A DNA stretch of 11,442 bases from an uncultured Oscillospiraceae bacterium (lineage in GTDB: Bacteria; Bacillota; Clostridia; Oscillospirales; Ruminococcaceae), in the NCBI GenBank assembly GCA_910578965.1, contig CAJTSP010000086.1, positions 1-11,442 on the forward strand. Direction: 5' to 3'. Below are positions 1 through 6,709 of the stretch, piece after piece. Both the position numbers and the translations under genes were made by a program. The notes under the pieces are model-generated. The model had not been told where the DNA came from. It saw nothing but the letters and a program-made list of their open reading frames with translations, and made no database searches. The stretch's first letter is position 1, and every line of letters starts with the position of its first letter.

Positions 1-48
1 GCCCAGCGCCCGGCCCCCGGCCGGCCCCTGCCCATCCGGGTTTTTTCC

Positions 49-72
49 AAAAACGGCAGACAGCCGTGAAAA
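49..72 (-). terminator. weak candidate terminator after the permease operon
   Basis: On the minus strand, 30 bases past the second permease stop, ACGGC and GCCGT (63-67 and 53-57) can form a 5-bp stem with a 5-base loop, followed by a run of T. The stem is short, and a competing pairing of flanking T6 and A6 tracts is possible, so this is only a plausible end for the transporter transcript. I see no gene in bases 1-97, which are C/G-rich at the left edge. Confidence 0.35.
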
Positions 73-97
73 AACTGCTTTCAATCCGTTCTCTCCC

Positions 98-967
98 CTA
101 CCCTTTGAGCCCGCTGGACTGGATGCCCAGCTCGAGATAACGCTGCCCGCACAAAAACACCAGCACCGCCGGCACCAGCGCCACAAGGCTTGCGGCCAGC
201 GCCAGCCCGCCCAGCCCCGAGGCGGCCGAAAAGCCGGGCATGGCGATGGAGAGCGGCCAAAGCGAGGGGCTTTTGAGGTAGGTCATGGGCTGCTCGATGA
301 GGTTCCAGCCGTCCAAAAAGCCCAGCACCGCCGCGGCCGCCACCCCCGGCGCGCCCAGCGGCAGCCCGATGCGCAAAAAGGTTTGCAGCGGGCCGGCGCC
401 GTCGATGCGGGCGGCCTCCAGCATGGCGCGGGGCACCGCGTCAAAGCTTTTGGCCATGATAAACACCGGAAAGGTGGAAAACACCCCCGGCAAAACCACC
501 GCCCAGCGGGTATCCAGCAGGCCAAGCGAGCCCAGCACCAGATACCCCGGCACCATGGTAACCTGGAAGGGCAGCACCATTAAAAGCAGGTACAGCCCAA
601 ACAGGGCCTGCCGCCCAAAAAACCGCAGCCGCGAAAAGGCCCAGGCCGCCGGCGCGCCCACCAAAAGCTGCCCCAGCAGCTGGGGCAGGGCCAGGCGGCA
701 GCTGTTCCAGAACATGGCAAAAAACTCCGGCGTATCCAGCAGCAGCTCGGCCAGCGGGCGCAGGGTGGGCCAGCTGGGCAGCACCGTCCAGCCGGCAAGG
801 CCGGGCGCGTCCCGGAGCACCGGGCCGTACAGGATGGCCAGCTCTTCCGGGCTTTGCAGGGCCCCTAAGGCCAAAAACCAAAGCACCCACCACACCGGCA
901 GCGCCGCCGCCCCCAGCACCAAAAACAGCAGCGCCCGGCCGGGGGCTTTTTTTGTGGATCGTTTCAT
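98..967 (-). CDS. carbohydrate ABC transporter permease, MalG type
   Basis: Inner permease subunit of an ABC importer, 289 aa, a normal length for the MalG/LacG branch of the binding-protein-dependent permeases. A basic N-terminus (MKRSTKKAPGR) is followed by a membrane segment at about 11-36. A long extracytoplasmic stretch follows at about 37-85, then five further hydrophobic segments. The cytoplasmic EAA loop that contacts the ATPase is clear at about 184-204 (EAARIDGAG...GLPLGAPG). The ATG at 967 is preceded by GGGGAG with 9-base spacing, and that site overlaps the stop codon of the MalF-type gene 6 bases upstream, so the two are very probably translationally coupled. The protein should pair with the MalF-type subunit and serve the large solute-binding lipoprotein at the head of the operon. 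The substrate cannot be read from sequence; a sugar or oligosaccharide is family-based inference. Confidence 0.93.
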   Translation of the reverse strand: MKRSTKKAPGRALLFLVLGAAALPVWWVLWFLALGALQSPEELAILYGPVLRDAPGLAGWTVLPSWPTLRPLAELLLDTPEFFAMFWNSCRLALPQLLGQLLVGAPAAWAFSRLRFFGRQALFGLYLLLMVLPFQVTMVPGYLVLGSLGLLDTRWAVVLPGVFSTFPVFIMAKSFDAVPRAMLEAARIDGAGPLQTFLRIGLPLGAPGVAAAAVLGFLDGWNLIEQPMTYLKSPSLWPLSIAMPGFSAASGLGGLALAASLVALVPAVLVFLCGQRYLELGIQSSGLKG

Positions 968-973
968 GCTGCA

Positions 974-1915
974 TTACTCCCCGCTGCGGTTTAAAAGGCG
1001 CAGCAAAATTAAGATGAGCCCGCCCAGCGCCAGCGCCAGCAGCACCGCCGCGGCCGACAGCCGGCCCAGGTCCAGCGACGAAAACCAGTTGTTGAACAGA
1101 TGCTGCAAAAGATAGATGCTCTCGTGCGGGTAGGCCCCGGCCACCAGATACGCCTCCCGGAACACCTTAAAGCAGTTGAGCAGGCTTAGCACCGACACAA
1201 GCCCCAAGGTGGGCCCAAGCTGGGGCAGGGTGATGCGCCAAAAGCACTGCCAGCGGCCCGCGCCGTCCAGCATGGCGGCCTCGTAAAGGGCGGAGGGCAC
1301 CCCGTCCAGCCCGGCCAGCCAGAGCACCATATTGTAGCCGCTGTTTTTCCACAGATAGGTGCCAATGAGCACCCAAAAGGCCGCGCCGGAGCCCATAAAA
1401 TCCACCGGCCGCCCGCCCAGGGCGCTTAACAGGGCGTTTGCCAGCCCCTTTTGGGCAAACAGCAGCTGCCAAAGCAGCGCAATGCTGGCCACCGGCAGGG
1501 CCATGGGCAGCAAAAAGCTGGTTTGAAAGGGCCGGCTGCATGGGCGTGCGGCCCGCACCAGCAGCGCCAGCAGCAGGCTGCCGCCCAAGAGCAGCGGCAG
1601 GCAGACGCAGATAAACCGCGCCGTGTTGCCCGCCGCCTGCCGGAAGGCGGCGTTTGCCAGCACGCTTTGGTAGTTGGCCGCCCCCAGCCAGCGGCGGCCG
1701 GCGGCATCGGTAAAGCTGCGGTACACCGTAAGCGCAAAGGGCCCCAGCACAAACACCGTCAGCCCGGCCAGGCTGGGCAGCAAAAACCACACCGCCCCGG
1801 CGTCCCCCTTAAAGCGCGGGCGGGGTTTTAAAACCGGGCGGCCCGGGCGGGGTTTGGGAACTGGCCCGCCCCGGGCCGCGGCGGGGCGCAGCGGCCGCTT
1901 AGCCCCGCTCGGCAA
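974..1915 (-). CDS. sugar ABC transporter permease, MalF type
   Basis: Partner permease of the MalF/UgpA branch, 313 aa from the chosen start. The first membrane segment is at about 41-65 (WFLLPSLAGLTVFVLGPF), with further segments to about 305. The EAA loop is at about 212-232 (EAAMLDGAG...ITLPQLGP). The start is uncertain. No ATG lies between the upstream gene's stop and the first membrane helix. A TTG at 1915 has GGAG 7 bases upstream and would overlap the lipoprotein gene by 17 bases; I prefer it because the residues RFKGDAGA just before the first helix look like normal permease sequence. A GTG at 1792 (272 aa) is the alternative and would remove the whole cytoplasmic N-tail. The predicted N-tail is rich in Pro and Arg and probably disordered. 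No ATPase gene is present in the window. Confidence 0.9.
   Translation of the reverse strand: MPSGAKRPLRPAAARGGPVPKPRPGRPVLKPRPRFKGDAGAVWFLLPSLAGLTVFVLGPFALTVYRSFTDAAGRRWLGAANYQSVLANAAFRQAAGNTARFICVCLPLLLGGSLLLALLVRAARPCSRPFQTSFLLPMALPVASIALLWQLLFAQKGLANALLSALGGRPVDFMGSGAAFWVLIGTYLWKNSGYNMVLWLAGLDGVPSALYEAAMLDGAGRWQCFWRITLPQLGPTLGLVSVLSLLNCFKVFREAYLVAGAYPHESIYLLQHLFNNWFSSLDLGRLSAAAVLLALALGGLILILLRLLNRSGE
1867..1888 (-). other. G/C hairpin at the lipoprotein-permease junction
   Basis: Arms CGCCCCG and CGGGGCG (7 bp, 8-base G/C loop) begin 11 bases past the lipoprotein stop. Hairpins at this place in ABC importer operons are known to protect the binding-protein message and lower permease output, which would fit the expected excess of binding protein. 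If the permease starts at the TTG at 1915, the hairpin lies inside its first codons; if at the GTG at 1792, it is intercistronic. There is no T run, so it is not a standard terminator. In G/C-rich DNA some hairpins arise by chance. Confidence 0.4.
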
Positions 1916-4346
1916 AATAAAGCTCCAGATCTTTTTGGGTGCCGGCCACCGCCTGCTGCACCGTTTCGGTGCCCTTGGCAAGGGCCTCGGCGTGCGCGGT
2001 AAGGGACGCGCGCAGGGTCTCGTTTGGCAGCGAGGGGGTTTTGGCGGCGGCAAGCAGGGCGTGGAAGTTTTCCAGCAGTTCGGGGGTAAAACGGCGGGCG
2101 GACCGGAACCGGTCCTCCACGATCTGCATACCGCTTTGGGTTACCGGCAGGCCGTCCAGGTAAAACACGGTGCCCTGCACCTCGTCGCAAAGCAGGGTGC
2201 GCACAAACTCCTTGGCAAGGGCCTCCTGGGCTGTGGCGGCGTTGACCGCGGCCAGCACCTGCGGCCGGTAGGCCCCTTCGGCAAGGCCGGGCTGGAGGGC
2301 GGCGGCCATGGGGGGTTCCTCCCCGTCGTCCTGGCCCCGCATCCAAAGCAGCATGGCCGGGGTGCCCATCCATTCCCGCGCAAAAAGGGCGCGGCCCCAG
2401 CTGTATTCCTGGCTGCTCTGGCGGGCGATGACCGGGTCCTCCCCGGAGGCGCTGCTCACCGCCGCAACGTCCAGCTGCGGGTTGGCCGGGCGGTAACCGC
2501 CCAGGCCGTAGTGCCGGGCCACCGCCTCAACGCCGGTGTAAAAATCGCCCAGGGCGGCGTCGTTCAGCCCGCCCTGCTCGCTTAAAAGGGCCGGGGCGCT
2601 GGCGGCCAGCAGCATCTCCACAAGGTCGGCGGTATCCTTGACCGAAAAGGCGTACCGCTCGCTTTCGGGCAGGGCATCGTAAAAACCGGCGTCGTTTGGG
2701 GCAGCATCCGGCCGGGCGGGCGCGTCCAGGAAGCTTTGGATCAGCCCCTCCCAGCTTGATACGGCGGCCAGCCGGTCTTTGGGGGCATACAGCACCGGCA
2801 GCACAAAGCGGGCGGGCAGCAGATACACCGCGTCCCCCTGCATAAAGGGGCCGGTGATGTTATCCAGCAGCTTTAAATCGCTCACCGTACCATACAGGTC
2901 GGCCAGCAGCCCCTGCCGGGCGTAGGGGGCGTAGTCCACCCCGTCCAAAATCAGCACGTCCGGCCCGCCGCCGGCCAAAAGCTCGGTGTTCAGGGCGCGC
3001 AGCAGGTCCTCCCGGCCGGGGCCCTCGGCGCCGCTGGGCTGGGCCACCGTGTACTCCACCTCCGCCTCGGGGTGGGTTTTGGCAAAGGCGGCAATGGCCG
3101 CGCGCACCGTCTCGTTGTCCTCCAGCGACCAGAGGGTCAGCACCGTATCGCCCCGGGCGGGCAGGGTCTCGTCAAAGTGGTAGCGGTAGAGGGTACAATT
3201 GTAATCCGCGGTATTGTAGTCGGCCAGCAGCAGCAAAAAGTCTCCCGAGGCGGCGCGCACCAGCGCCTGCCCGCCCATCTGGGGGTGGGCAAAGGCCATG
3301 GCGCTGCCCTCCACCACCGTTTCCACCAGGCTGCCGCCGGCGGCCAGGCAGTGGATGCCCTGATCGTTGGCAAAATAAAGCGAACCGTCCTGCGCGGCAA
3401 AAACGGCCTCCAGATAGCCCGCCCCGTCGCCGGTATACAGGACCTCCTGCCCGCCGGCGGCGTCCATGGCCAAAATGCCTGCGCCGTATTTTTCGTAAAA
3501 AAGCCTTTGCCCGTTGGATGCGCAGGTCAAAATATCCCCCTCCATGCCGGGCCAGTCGCCAAGGCGGCGGCCGTCTGCAAAGCTGTAGATGCCGCTGCCA
3601 AACACGGCGTCCTCCTCGCTTTGCAGCCGCACTCCCCCGCCCGAGCTGACCGTATAAAACCCTTCCCGCTCGCCGGCGGGCGCTGCACCCGGCTGCGGGG
3701 CACTGGAAGAGGCCGCGCCCGCGCCGGCCTCCTCCGGCTGGCCCACCTCGGCGGCGTCCATCTGTGCAAAGCCCCCGCCGGCCCCATCGTTCTGGCCGGG
3801 CAGCGCCGCGCCGGACGCATAGGCCTCCCAGGAGATGGCAAGGGCCTCCCCGTTGATAAAGTGCGCGCTGCATTGGAACATGCCGGGAACATCCGGCAGG
3901 GCAAAGGGCTCCGGCTGGCAGCCCGGGGCCATGCGCCAAAAGCAGGTTTCGGCCCCCTTCTCTGCCATCATATACTGCTGGGCCAGCACCGCCCCCTCGG
4001 GCGAGACGTCCAGCACCCGGCAGGCATCCAGCGGGGCGGGCAGCGGGCTTTGCTGCCAGCTCTGGCCCCCGTCCGCCGATACATAGCGCACCGAGCACAT
4101 CCGGGCTTCATCGGCCCCCATCAGCCAGAGGGTGCCGTCGGCCAGCTGGTAAAGGGCGGCAGGCTGGCAGCCCTCGGGCAGGGGCAGCTCGCTCTCGGCC
4201 CAGCGGCCCATGGCGGCGGGGGCCGCCCCCGCGCCGGAGGCCGCGCCCGGCTTAGAGCCGCAGCCGGCCAGCAATGCGGCCAGCAGCGCCGCCGCCAGCA
4301 GCAGGCAAAGGGGCCTTGCGGCCCATGGTTTGGTTGGATGGTTCAT
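1899..4346 (-). CDS. propeller-like / solute-binding fusion lipoprotein of an ABC importer
   Basis: Large extracellular lipoprotein, 815 aa, about twice the usual 400-450 aa of a family 1 sugar-binding protein. A signal peptide at 1-28 ends in a lipobox (LLAGC) with the lipidated Cys at 29. Residues about 45-395 are beta-rich, with repeated short strands and turns of the type ADGTLWLMG, QDGSLYFAND and ASGDFLLLL, and one exact Asp-box, SADGGQSW, at 90-97. This suggests a beta-propeller of the BNR/sialidase-like kind without visible enzyme active-site residues. A Gly/Ala/Ser/Pro-rich linker (about 200-227) interrupts it. Residues about 400-815 resemble a family 1 solute-binding domain (LTLWSLEDNETVRAAIAAF, then GGGPDVLILDG). 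The ATG at 4346 is preferred because AAGGAG lies 10 bases upstream; a TTG at 4370 would only lengthen the signal peptide. It heads the permease operon and is divergent from the two-component genes. The ligand is unknown. Confidence 0.88.
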   Translation of the reverse strand: MNHPTKPWAARPLCLLLAAALLAALLAGCGSKPGAASGAGAAPAAMGRWAESELPLPEGCQPAALYQLADGTLWLMGADEARMCSVRYVSADGGQSWQQSPLPAPLDACRVLDVSPEGAVLAQQYMMAEKGAETCFWRMAPGCQPEPFALPDVPGMFQCSAHFINGEALAISWEAYASGAALPGQNDGAGGGFAQMDAAEVGQPEEAGAGAASSSAPQPGAAPAGEREGFYTVSSGGGVRLQSEEDAVFGSGIYSFADGRRLGDWPGMEGDILTCASNGQRLFYEKYGAGILAMDAAGGQEVLYTGDGAGYLEAVFAAQDGSLYFANDQGIHCLAAGGSLVETVVEGSAMAFAHPQMGGQALVRAASGDFLLLLADYNTADYNCTLYRYHFDETLPARGDTVLTLWSLEDNETVRAAIAAFAKTHPEAEVEYTVAQPSGAEGPGREDLLRALNTELLAGGGPDVLILDGVDYAPYARQGLLADLYGTVSDLKLLDNITGPFMQGDAVYLLPARFVLPVLYAPKDRLAAVSSWEGLIQSFLDAPARPDAAPNDAGFYDALPESERYAFSVKDTADLVEMLLAASAPALLSEQGGLNDAALGDFYTGVEAVARHYGLGGYRPANPQLDVAAVSSASGEDPVIARQSSQEYSWGRALFAREWMGTPAMLLWMRGQDDGEEPPMAAALQPGLAEGAYRPQVLAAVNAATAQEALAKEFVRTLLCDEVQGTVFYLDGLPVTQSGMQIVEDRFRSARRFTPELLENFHALLAAAKTPSLPNETLRASLTAHAEALAKGTETVQQAVAGTQKDLELYFAERG
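1913..1926 (-). promoter_or_regulatory. ribosome binding site deciding the TTG start of the MalF-type gene
   Basis: On the minus strand GGAG (1923-1926) is followed by seven bases and TTG (1913-1915). This is the only well-spaced site in the frame upstream of the first membrane helix. The competing GTG at 1792 has AAGGGGG about 11 bases upstream, a usable but longer spacing. Confidence 0.5.
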
Positions 4347-4451
4347 CTTGTTCTGTCTCCTTCCCGGCAAGGGGGGCGGCAGATTCCCGCCCCGCCCTTG
4401 GTATGCCCTTTATGCTACCAGCGGTTTCTCAAAAAAACTTGAAAACCCTTT

Positions 4452-4460
4452 ATTATCACA
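4452..4460 (-). promoter_or_regulatory. extended -10 element of the transporter operon
   Basis: The minus strand reads TGTGATAAT, an extended -10 (TGn) with GATAAT matching TATAAT at five of six bases. I see no convincing -35, which is tolerable for extended -10 promoters or could mean an activator is needed. It implies a leader of roughly 100 bases before the ATG at 4346. It lies about 45 bases from the -10 of the divergent regulator gene. Confidence 0.5.
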
Positions 4461-4476
4461 AAATTGTCAGAAATTC

Positions 4477-4492
4477 TTTGAGACTGTTTTGA
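4477..4492. promoter_or_regulatory. candidate regulator-binding direct repeat between divergent promoters
   Basis: TTTGA occurs at 4477-4481 and again at 4488-4492, an 11-base period (TTTGAGACTGT then TTTGAAGTTTC). OmpR-class regulators typically bind tandem half-sites one helical turn apart. The repeat sits between the two -10 elements, covering the -35 zone of both, so one bound dimer could control both operons. This is a short, AT-rich match and is an inference from position. Confidence 0.35.
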
Positions 4493-4509
4493 AGTTTCTT
4501 TTGTATAAT
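4478..4509 (+). promoter_or_regulatory. promoter of the two-component operon
   Basis: A perfect TATAAT at 4504-4509 lies 34 bases before the chosen regulator start. The best -35 match, TTGAGA at 4478-4483, is 20 bases upstream, longer than the ideal 17. The expected start point near 4516 leaves a leader of about 28 bases containing the GGAAAGGG ribosome site. Confidence 0.55.
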
Positions 4510-4543
4510 AAAGGAAACTGAACGGAAAGGGATGTGCTGCCCT

Positions 4544-5230
4544 GTGCGTGTTTTGCTGATCGAGGACGATGAGACCCTGACGGCCGCGGTGGCGGCGGGC
4601 CTTGCGGCCGACGGCATCCAGACCGATGCCTGCGGCGACGGCGAGGAGGGGCTGGCGCTTTTGTGCGGCGGGGTGTACGACGCCTGCTGTTTGGACCGGA
4701 TGCTGCCCGGGCTGGACGGCCTTGCGGTGCTGCGCCGCGCCCGGGCGGCGGGGGTGGCCACCCCGGTGCTGCTGCTGACCGCCCTGGCCCGGGTGGGCGA
4801 CCGGGTGGACGGGCTGGACGCCGGGGCGGACGACTACCTTGCCAAGCCCTTTGACCTGCGGGAGCTGGCGGCACGGCTGCGGGCGCTGGCCCGGAGGCCG
4901 GCGGCCTTTGAGCCGGGACGCTGCCTTGCGGCGGGCTGTGTGGCCCTTTACCCAAACGAGCTGCGGCTGGAGGGCCCGGCCGGGCCGGTAAAGGTATCCA
5001 AAACCGAGTGCGAGCTTTTGGAGATGCTGCTGCGCAGCCCCGGCCGGCTGCTGGCGCGCGAGACCCTGCTGGCCAGGGTGTGGGGGGCCGCGGCCGAGGT
5101 GGAGGATTCCTCGCTGGACAGCTACATCTATCTGGTGCGCCGCAAGCTGGCAAAGGCGGGCGCGGGCGACGCGGTGCGGCTTGCCACCGTGCGGGGCGCG
5201 GGCTACCGGCTGGAGCTGGCCGGATGCTGA
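4544..5230 (+). CDS. OmpR/PhoB-class response regulator
   Basis: DNA-binding output protein of a two-component system, 228 aa, normal for the class. The receiver domain (about 1-117) shows the acidic pair E7/D8/D9 in LLIEDDE, phospho-acceptor D51 in CLDRMLPG, T79 in LLLTA and K101 in LAKPFD. A winged-helix output domain follows (about 125-225), with VSKTECELLEMLLRSPG, the SYIYLVRRKL recognition-helix region and VRGAGYRLE at the end. I chose the GTG at 4544 because it gives the typical MRVLLIEDD start and has GGAAAGGG 12 bases upstream. The in-frame ATG at 4532 directly abuts that site and would have no usable spacing. The next gene, the kinase, overlaps by 7 bases. The protein is divergent from the ABC importer operon, its most likely target besides itself. 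Confidence 0.93.
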   Translation: MRVLLIEDDETLTAAVAAGLAADGIQTDACGDGEEGLALLCGGVYDACCLDRMLPGLDGLAVLRRARAAGVATPVLLLTALARVGDRVDGLDAGADDYLAKPFDLRELAARLRALARRPAAFEPGRCLAAGCVALYPNELRLEGPAGPVKVSKTECELLEMLLRSPGRLLARETLLARVWGAAAEVEDSSLDSYIYLVRRKLAKAGAGDAVRLATVRGAGYRLELAGC

Positions 5231-6558
5231 GCCGGAGGGTGCGGCCCGGGGCCGGGCGCGGCCCGCTGCAAAGCCTGCGGCTGCGGCTTACAGCGGTGTG
5301 CACCCTGCTGACCGCCCTGGTGCTGGGGGCCGCGCTGTGGGCGGGCTGGTCGATGGCGCGGCGGCAGTACCGCCAGAGCGCCGACGCCCTGCTGGCCGGG
5401 AGCCTGGCTGGCCTTTTGGAAAAGCTGGAAACCACCGGCTGCATCTCGGACCGGTTTTTGGCCGAGCTGGAAACCCAGGGCCAAACGGTGGCCTGCCTGT
5501 GGGACAACGGCCGCCCGTTGCAGTTTGCCGGCGTTTGGCAGCCCGCCACCCCGCGGGAGGAGCTGGCCCGGCGGGCGCTGGAGGCCGCCGGCGGCGAGGG
5601 CATCTGGTACAATGTGGTGTCCGGCCGGCGCTGGCAGGCCCCCCTTGCGGTGCGGGGTACCGCCGGGGAAAGCTACACCGGCTATGCGGCCCGCCCGGCA
5701 AGGCCGGACGGGGTGCTGGTGCTGCTTTTGCAGGACATGGCGGTGCACCGGCGGGCGCTGGCGGCGCTGGGCTGGCGGTACCTGGGCCTGGGGCTTGGCG
5801 GGGTGTGCGCGCTGGCCCTGGCCGGCTGGGTGCTGGCCGGGCTTGCCATACGCCCCACCGCCGAGGCCCTTGCCCGCCAGCAGGAATTTGTGGCCGCGGC
5901 CAGCCACGAGCTGCGCACCCCCCTGGCGGCGGTGGACGCCAGCCTGAGCGCGGCCGGGCTTTGCCCGGCCGAGGGCGGGCGGTTTTTGCAGGCGGCCCAG
6001 CGGGAGACCCGCCGGATGGCCCGTTTGGTGGACGACCTTTTGCTGCTGGCGGGCAGCGACGCCGGCGCCTGGCAGCTGCGGCCCGCCCGGCTTTTGCCGG
6101 AGGAGGTGTGCCGACGGGCCTACGAGCAGTTTTTGCCCCTGGCCGCAGCCGCAAACCGCCGGCTGGCGCTGCGGCTGCCCCCCGCCCCCGCCCCCGAGAT
6201 TTTGGGGGACGAGGAGCGGCTGGTGCAGCTTTTGGGGGTGCTGCTTACAAACGCGCTGGAATATGCGCCGCCGGGCAGCGCGGTGGAATTGGCCCTGGAA
6301 ACCCACGGCGCGCAGGCGGCCCTGCTGGTGCGGGACCACGGCCCCGGCATCCCGGACAGCGAAAAGCCCCGGGTGTTTGACCGGTTTTACCGCTCCGAGC
6401 GCAGCCGCACAGACCGCGCGCATTTTGGCCTGGGGCTGGCGGTGGCCGCCGAGCTTTGCCGGCTGCACGGCGGGCGGCTGAGCGTGCGGGACACCCCCGG
6501 CGAGGGCGGCAAACCCTGCGGCGCAACCTTTGTGCTGGAGCTGCCCGGCGCGCCGTAA
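5224..6558 (+). CDS. membrane sensor histidine kinase without HAMP domain
   Basis: Sensor kinase partner of the preceding regulator, 444 aa. Membrane segment 1 is at about 22-43 and segment 2 at about 184-207, enclosing an extracytoplasmic sensor region of roughly 135 residues that I do not recognise. The HisKA box has H228 in ASHELRTPLA. The ATPase part shows the N box (N343 in LLTNALEYAP), G1 (D371 in DHGPGIP), the F box (VFDRFYRSE at about 384-392) and G2 (FGLGLAV at about 401-407). Only about 20 residues separate membrane segment 2 from the phospho-acceptor His, so the usual HAMP linker of about 50 residues is absent. The ATG at 5224 has GGAG 8 bases upstream and overlaps the regulator's stop (ATGCTGA), indicating translational coupling. 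Its role in controlling the divergent transporter is inferred from position. Confidence 0.93.
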   Translation: MLSRRVRPGAGRGPLQSLRLRLTAVCTLLTALVLGAALWAGWSMARRQYRQSADALLAGSLAGLLEKLETTGCISDRFLAELETQGQTVACLWDNGRPLQFAGVWQPATPREELARRALEAAGGEGIWYNVVSGRRWQAPLAVRGTAGESYTGYAARPARPDGVLVLLLQDMAVHRRALAALGWRYLGLGLGGVCALALAGWVLAGLAIRPTAEALARQQEFVAAASHELRTPLAAVDASLSAAGLCPAEGGRFLQAAQRETRRMARLVDDLLLLAGSDAGAWQLRPARLLPEEVCRRAYEQFLPLAAAANRRLALRLPPAPAPEILGDEERLVQLLGVLLTNALEYAPPGSAVELALETHGAQAALLVRDHGPGIPDSEKPRVFDRFYRSERSRTDRAHFGLGLAVAAELCRLHGGRLSVRDTPGEGGKPCGATFVLELPGAP

Positions 6559-6583
6559 GCCCGGCGCGGGCAAAAAGCGATAC

Positions 6584-6635
6584 AAAAAAACGCCTCGCGC
6601 TGTGGCCGGCAGGCTTTGCGCGGGGCGGTTTTTTT
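6584..6635. terminator. bidirectional terminator between the kinase and cardiolipin synthase genes
   Basis: Arms 6591-6600 and 6618-6627 pair over 10 positions (one is a U-G wobble in the plus-strand RNA), with A7 before (6584-6590) and T7 after (6629-6635). The flanking tracts give a T run after the hairpin on either strand, so it can end both the two-component transcript and the convergent cardiolipin synthase transcript. The 17-base loop is long and contains GGCCGGC, which may fold further. Confidence 0.75.
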
Positions 6636-6709
6636 GTGTATGGCAAGGCGGGCCGCCCTACCTGGCGGGGCACGGCAGGCTTTACCCGCCGCATTTTGCC
6701 GGGCGGGGG

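Noticed and set aside
1..97. Possible gene end or CRISPR-like repeats at the left edge
   Set aside because: Only C/G-rich runs such as repeated GGCC are seen, with no regular spacing and no supported open frame.
3072..4442. 456-codon open frame opposite the lipoprotein gene
   Set aside because: It is a shadow of the high-GC coding strand: no ribosome site, no recognisable domain, and composition rich in Gly, Ala, Arg, Gln and His typical of antisense frames.
5008..5223. Upstream in-frame extension of the histidine kinase
   Set aside because: The first 72 codons lie inside the response regulator in another frame; the ATG at 5224 has a good ribosome site and gives a normal N-terminus.
5203..6585. 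460-codon minus-strand open frame opposite the histidine kinase
   Set aside because: The plus strand holds all kinase motifs in order; the reverse frame is an Ala/Gly/Gln/Arg-rich by-product of high GC.
6601..6700. 11-base direct repeat CGGCAGGCTTT (6607-6617 and 6673-6683) as a possible mobile-element trace
   Set aside because: One copy is part of the terminator loop, there are no inverted ends or transposase, and such short repeats are expected in G/C-rich spacer.
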